Below the pieces are notes generated by a model, which saw only the letters and a program-made list of their open reading frames with translations, searched no databases and had not been told where the DNA came from. The translations under genes and the position numbers were made by a program. Positions 5,550 to 7,541 of a DNA stretch of 7,541 bases are shown piece by piece. Position 1 is the stretch's first letter; every line of letters starts with the position of its first letter. Source of the DNA: Chloroflexota bacterium (GTDB lineage Bacteria > Chloroflexota > Dehalococcoidia > Dehalococcoidales > UBA2162). The stretch lies in assembly GCA_016202555.1 (NCBI GenBank), contig JACQOL010000159.1, forward strand, positions 1-7,541, in the 5' to 3' direction.

Positions 5550-6776
5550 ATGTTAGCCAATAAAACGATAGTGCTGGGTATTACCGGGGGTATCGCTGCT
5601 TATAAGGTAGCTGACCTTGCCAGTAAGCTGACCCAGGCTGGGGCCAGAGTTGAGATAATTATGACCAAATCGGCGACTGAGTTCATCACTCCGCTGACTT
5701 TCCGAAGTCTTACCCACCGAACAGTGGTAACCGAGATGTTTAATGTTAACTCTGAGTTCAGTATCGGGCATGTTGCCCTGGCGACGGCGGCTGATGTTAT
5801 TGTTATCGCCCCGGCAACGGCTAATATCGTCGCTAAAATAGCTGGTGGTATTGCTGATGATATGTTAAGCGCCACAGTGCTGGCGACCGAAGCTCCGGTG
5901 ATTGTGGCACCGGCGATGAATGTTAATATGTACCAGAACCCGGCAACTCAGGATAACCTGGCGAAACTGAAGGCAAGAGGTTTTATTTTTGTTGGGCCTG
6001 GCTATGGTCGTTTAGCTTCAGGTAAAATAGGTATGGGGCGACTGACTGATATTGAAGAAATTATCGGTACCATCAAGCAGGTCTTGGGCAGGAGTGGCGA
6101 CCTGGCTGGTAAAAACATTGTGGTTACGGCTGGAGGCACTCAGGAGGCGATTGACCCGGTGCGCTATATTGGCAATCGTTCTTCGGGTAAAATGGGCTAC
6201 GCCGTGGCTGAGGCGGCACGGGATAGGGGGGCTAAAGTTACTCTCATCACTGCTCCCACCGCCCTGTCCAAGCCGGTGGGTGTTGCGGTTACTCCTGTCA
6301 CCACCGCCGTTCAGATGAAAAAAGCGGTGGTTAAGGCAGTGGCTCAAACTGATGTCCTGATTATGGTGGCGGCGGTGGCTGACTATCAGCCAAAGAGTGT
6401 TGCCAAAGGGAAGATTAAGAAAGAAACTACCGGCGCCGGCTTAACCCTGGAGCTGGTGAAGACGCCCGATATACTGGCTGAGGTCAAAGGCGATTTTATT
6501 AAGGTTGGCTTTGCCGCCGAGACCGAGGACATAGTAGCTAATGCCAGGAAAAAACTGGCTAACAAGCAGCTTGACATAATAGCTGTCAACGATGTTACTT
6601 CCCCCGATAGCGGCTTTGGCGTCGATACCAACCGGGTTACCCTGATTAGCCATGATGGCAAGGTAGAAAGCCTGCCCTTGATGAGCAAGAGAGAAGTAGC
6701 GGATAGAATACTGGATAAGGTGGTGGGGATGCTGACGAAGAAGCCCCAATCTCAAATGAGAAGGGGGGTATCTTAG
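5550..6776 (+). CDS. coaBC: Bifunctional phosphopantothenoylcysteine decarboxylase / phosphopantothenate-cysteine ligase
   Basis: The product (408 residues) has the normal CoaBC (Dfp) length. The CoaC half (1 to about 180) is an FMN flavoprotein decarboxylating 4'-phospho-N-pantothenoylcysteine: GITGGIAAYK (10-19), catalytic His74 in SIGHVALATAADV, and PAMNVNMY (121-128) with Asn124. The CoaB half (about 187-395) joins cysteine to 4'-phosphopantothenate using CTP: VVTAGGTQEAIDPVRYIGNR (191-210), NRSSGKMGYA (209-218) with Asn209, AAVADYQP (274-281), KIKK (288-291) with Lys288 and VGFAAET (319-325). These residues run one behind E. coli numbering (His75, Asn125, Asn210, Lys289). By the same offset E. 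coli Cys158 is replaced by Ser157 in the flap GRLASGKIGMGRL (153-165). That Cys helps reduce the enethiol intermediate, so the change is notable, though the enzyme otherwise looks intact. The last dozen residues fall in a repeat-like hairpin, and the stop directly abuts the next ATG. Confidence 0.96.
   Translation: MLANKTIVLGITGGIAAYKVADLASKLTQAGARVEIIMTKSATEFITPLTFRSLTHRTVVTEMFNVNSEFSIGHVALATAADVIVIAPATANIVAKIAGGIADDMLSATVLATEAPVIVAPAMNVNMYQNPATQDNLAKLKARGFIFVGPGYGRLASGKIGMGRLTDIEEIIGTIKQVLGRSGDLAGKNIVVTAGGTQEAIDPVRYIGNRSSGKMGYAVAEAARDRGAKVTLITAPTALSKPVGVAVTPVTTAVQMKKAVVKAVAQTDVLIMVAAVADYQPKSVAKGKIKKETTGAGLTLELVKTPDILAEVKGDFIKVGFAAETEDIVANARKKLANKQLDIIAVNDVTSPDSGFGVDTNRVTLISHDGKVESLPLMSKREVADRILDKVVGMLTKKPQSQMRRGVS
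6744..6766. repeat. Possible repeat-like hairpin at the coaBC end
   Basis: CCCC (6744-6747) can pair with GGGG (6763-6766) and TCTC (6750-6753, part of a longer match with GAGA at 6758-6761) around a short loop. It lies in the last coaBC codons, and the G run (6763-6768), eight bases before the next ATG, may serve as that gene's ribosome site. The style resembles the other boundary palindromes, but sequence identity is too low to be sure that it belongs to the same family. Confidence 0.3.
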
Positions 6777-7382
6777 ATGCCGAACATAAGGTGCGTGTTC
6801 TGCGGCCAAGAAATATTGATAGACTCATTAGCTTGTCCCTATTCAGGTGAGGTTGCTTGTCCTAATTGCCACATCGAAATGCAGGTGTATGTAACGTTCA
6901 ATTCGCAAGAGGCTACAAAAGTACAGCGTAAATACCCCTTTTATCCGCAGGCGGACCTCAAAGAAGAATGGCAATATCTTACCAAAGTAGAAACAAACTC
7001 ATTTAATGAAGCTGCCTGGGATGTAGGCAATAAGACATACACTTCAGCTGAGTTTATGGCAATGAGGGCATTAGAGAGCGTATGCCGAAGGCTTTATGAG
7101 AAGACCACTGGAAAGGAAGCCTCTCAGGGATGGGGGAAAGTTATAGACGAACTTGCTGATACCGGTCTCTTTAAGCCTTATGTTGGGATTATGGGATATT
7201 TTAAGGATGTAAGAAACAGGTTGGCTCACCCTGATGGAATCTCTAGCGAACATGAAGCTAAGAGCAGCTACATGATGGCAGTAAGACTTGTAAAGGAGTT
7301 GCCGTTGAAAGATATAGCGGTCGATGTCACAACAATAGATGAGTCAAAGAGAGGCGAAGCCCTTGGAGGAAATCCCCCCTGA
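6777..7382 (+). CDS. Zinc-ribbon protein with a C-terminal HEPN/DUF4145-like domain
   Basis: I do not recognise this 201-residue protein as a named gene. The N-terminus carries Cys6-x2-Cys9, Cys20 and Cys28-x2-Cys31, a likely zinc-binding module. After a linker (about 45-85), residues 88-176 are predicted helical and resemble the DUF4145/HEPN group: AEFMAMRALESVCRRLYEK (91-109), GKVIDELADTG (120-130), then KDVRNRLAHPDG (143-154). The last has Arg146-Asn147-x3-His151, the Rx4-6H arrangement of HEPN RNases, followed by a long helix as in HEPN folds. Nuclease activity is an inference; many DUF4145 proteins are accessory or of unknown role. The ATG abuts the coaBC stop. The gene is poorer in G+C than its neighbours (about 44% by hand count over 6901-7260, against about 57-60% in sampled nnr and coaBC lines) and uses more AGA/AGG and ATA codons, suggesting recent acquisition. 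The last dozen codons (from about 7347) are repeat sequence, so the native C-terminus may have been replaced. Confidence 0.75.
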   Translation: MPNIRCVFCGQEILIDSLACPYSGEVACPNCHIEMQVYVTFNSQEATKVQRKYPFYPQADLKEEWQYLTKVETNSFNEAAWDVGNKTYTSAEFMAMRALESVCRRLYEKTTGKEASQGWGKVIDELADTGLFKPYVGIMGYFKDVRNRLAHPDGISSEHEAKSSYMMAVRLVKELPLKDIAVDVTTIDESKRGEALGGNPP

Positions 7383-7404
7383 GTCCCCCTTTACCAAAGG
7401 GGGA
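7347..7404. repeat. Palindromic repeat spanning the end of the HEPN-like gene
   Basis: AAGAGAGGCGAAGCC (7347-7361) is the exact reverse complement of 5452-5466 after coaX. It is followed, across the stop codon, by a perfect 9-bp hairpin: TCCCCCTTT (7384-7392), loop ACC, AAAGGGGGA (7396-7404). There is no T tract afterwards, so intrinsic termination is not clearly supported, although the stem could still act as a 3' end or pause structure. A related GGATTAA...GGTGAGG fragment follows at about 7432-7450. Confidence 0.6.
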
Positions 7405-7463
7405 GAACGAGAGATATTTAAAAATGGAAAGAGGGATTAATATGGTGAGGGTCAGAAACAGAT

Positions 7464-7541
7464 GTCATTGCGAGACCATCCCAACAAAGGCGGGAGGCGC
7501 AGCAATCTGGGTAGGGCGAAATCCCTCCGCCCAGATTGCCA
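7464..7541. repeat. Dispersed repeat beginning GTCATTGCGAG with inverted GCAATCT arms (cut by window end)
   Basis: GTCATTGCGAG (7464-7474) begins a non-coding stretch that ends in a long hairpin: GCAATCTGGG (7502-7511) pairs perfectly with CCCAGATTGC (7530-7539), and inside it AGGG (7513-7516) pairs with CCCT (7523-7526). The GTCATTGCGAG...GCAATCT layout is a known style of intergenic repeat in several bacterial genomes; that recognition is from memory. The element probably continues to the right of the window. No transposase or other gene is attached to it here. Confidence 0.6.

Noticed and set aside
6441..6809. 122-codon minus-strand open frame opposite coaBC
   Set aside because: It lies antisense to a strongly conserved enzyme and across the gene boundary, with no recognisable protein features.
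7384..7404. Intrinsic terminator after the last gene
   Set aside because: The 9-bp stem is perfect, but no T run follows in either direction; it fits the repeat family better. The same applies to the hairpin at 5445-5467.
7424..7541. Open frame from an ATG at 7424 running off the right end (begins MERGINMVRVRNR)
   Set aside because: It runs through palindromic repeat sequence, has no convincing ribosome site, and its translation resembles no protein; chance openness over about 40 codons is likely.
5445..7541. CRISPR array
   Set aside because: The repeats are few, palindromic, irregularly spaced and separated by genes; there are no regular spacers and no cas genes.

Overview
The window reads as an ordinary chromosomal stretch of a bacterium. 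Protein styles (nnr, coaX and coaBC as neighbours, a Mut7-C protein, an enoate-reductase-like flavoenzyme), moderate G+C and palindromic repeats in the gaps would suit an anaerobic Chloroflexota (Dehalococcoidia-like) genome, probably metagenomic. That placement is an inference from gene flavour, not a proof; no rRNA or other phylogenetic marker is present.

Layout. Positions 1-721 (minus strand) hold the first 240 codons of an Old Yellow Enzyme family flavin oxidoreductase that runs off the left edge. A 138-base divergent intergenic region follows, with a very good sigma70-type promoter for the minus-strand gene and a weaker candidate for the plus strand. From 860 to 7382 seven plus-strand genes follow: a CorA-type Mg2+/Co2+ channel; a YhhQ/VUT family queuosine-precursor transporter starting one base after the corA stop; a Mut7-C (PIN-like plus zinc ribbon) protein; a bifunctional NAD(P)H-hydrate epimerase/dehydratase (nnr); type III pantothenate kinase (coaX); the bifunctional CoaBC flavoprotein; and a zinc-ribbon protein with a C-terminal helical domain carrying an Arg-Asn-x3-His motif like HEPN domains. 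The right edge (7383-7541) is non-coding and repeat-rich.

How the genes work together. coaX and coaBC supply three of the five steps from pantothenate to coenzyme A (steps 1, 2 and 3), and nnr, whose stop overlaps the longer possible coaX frame, repairs hydrated NAD(P)H. The left pair moves solutes: Mg2+ and a deazapurine for tRNA queuosine. The Mut7-C and HEPN-like proteins are the two poorly characterised members, and both combine a possible nuclease fold with a Cys-rich zinc site.

The most notable non-gene signal is a set of related short palindromic repeats (about 2502-2550, 5445-5520, possibly 6744-6766, 7347-7404 and 7464-7541). They sit at gene boundaries and in places have become part of the coding ends: they supply the GTG start region of the Mut7-C gene and the last codons of the HEPN-like gene. 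No mobile-element gene, CRISPR array, tRNA or rRNA was seen. I do not see strong evidence for a new multi-gene system; the best candidates for novelty are the HEPN-like zinc protein and the natural Cys-to-Ser change in CoaBC.
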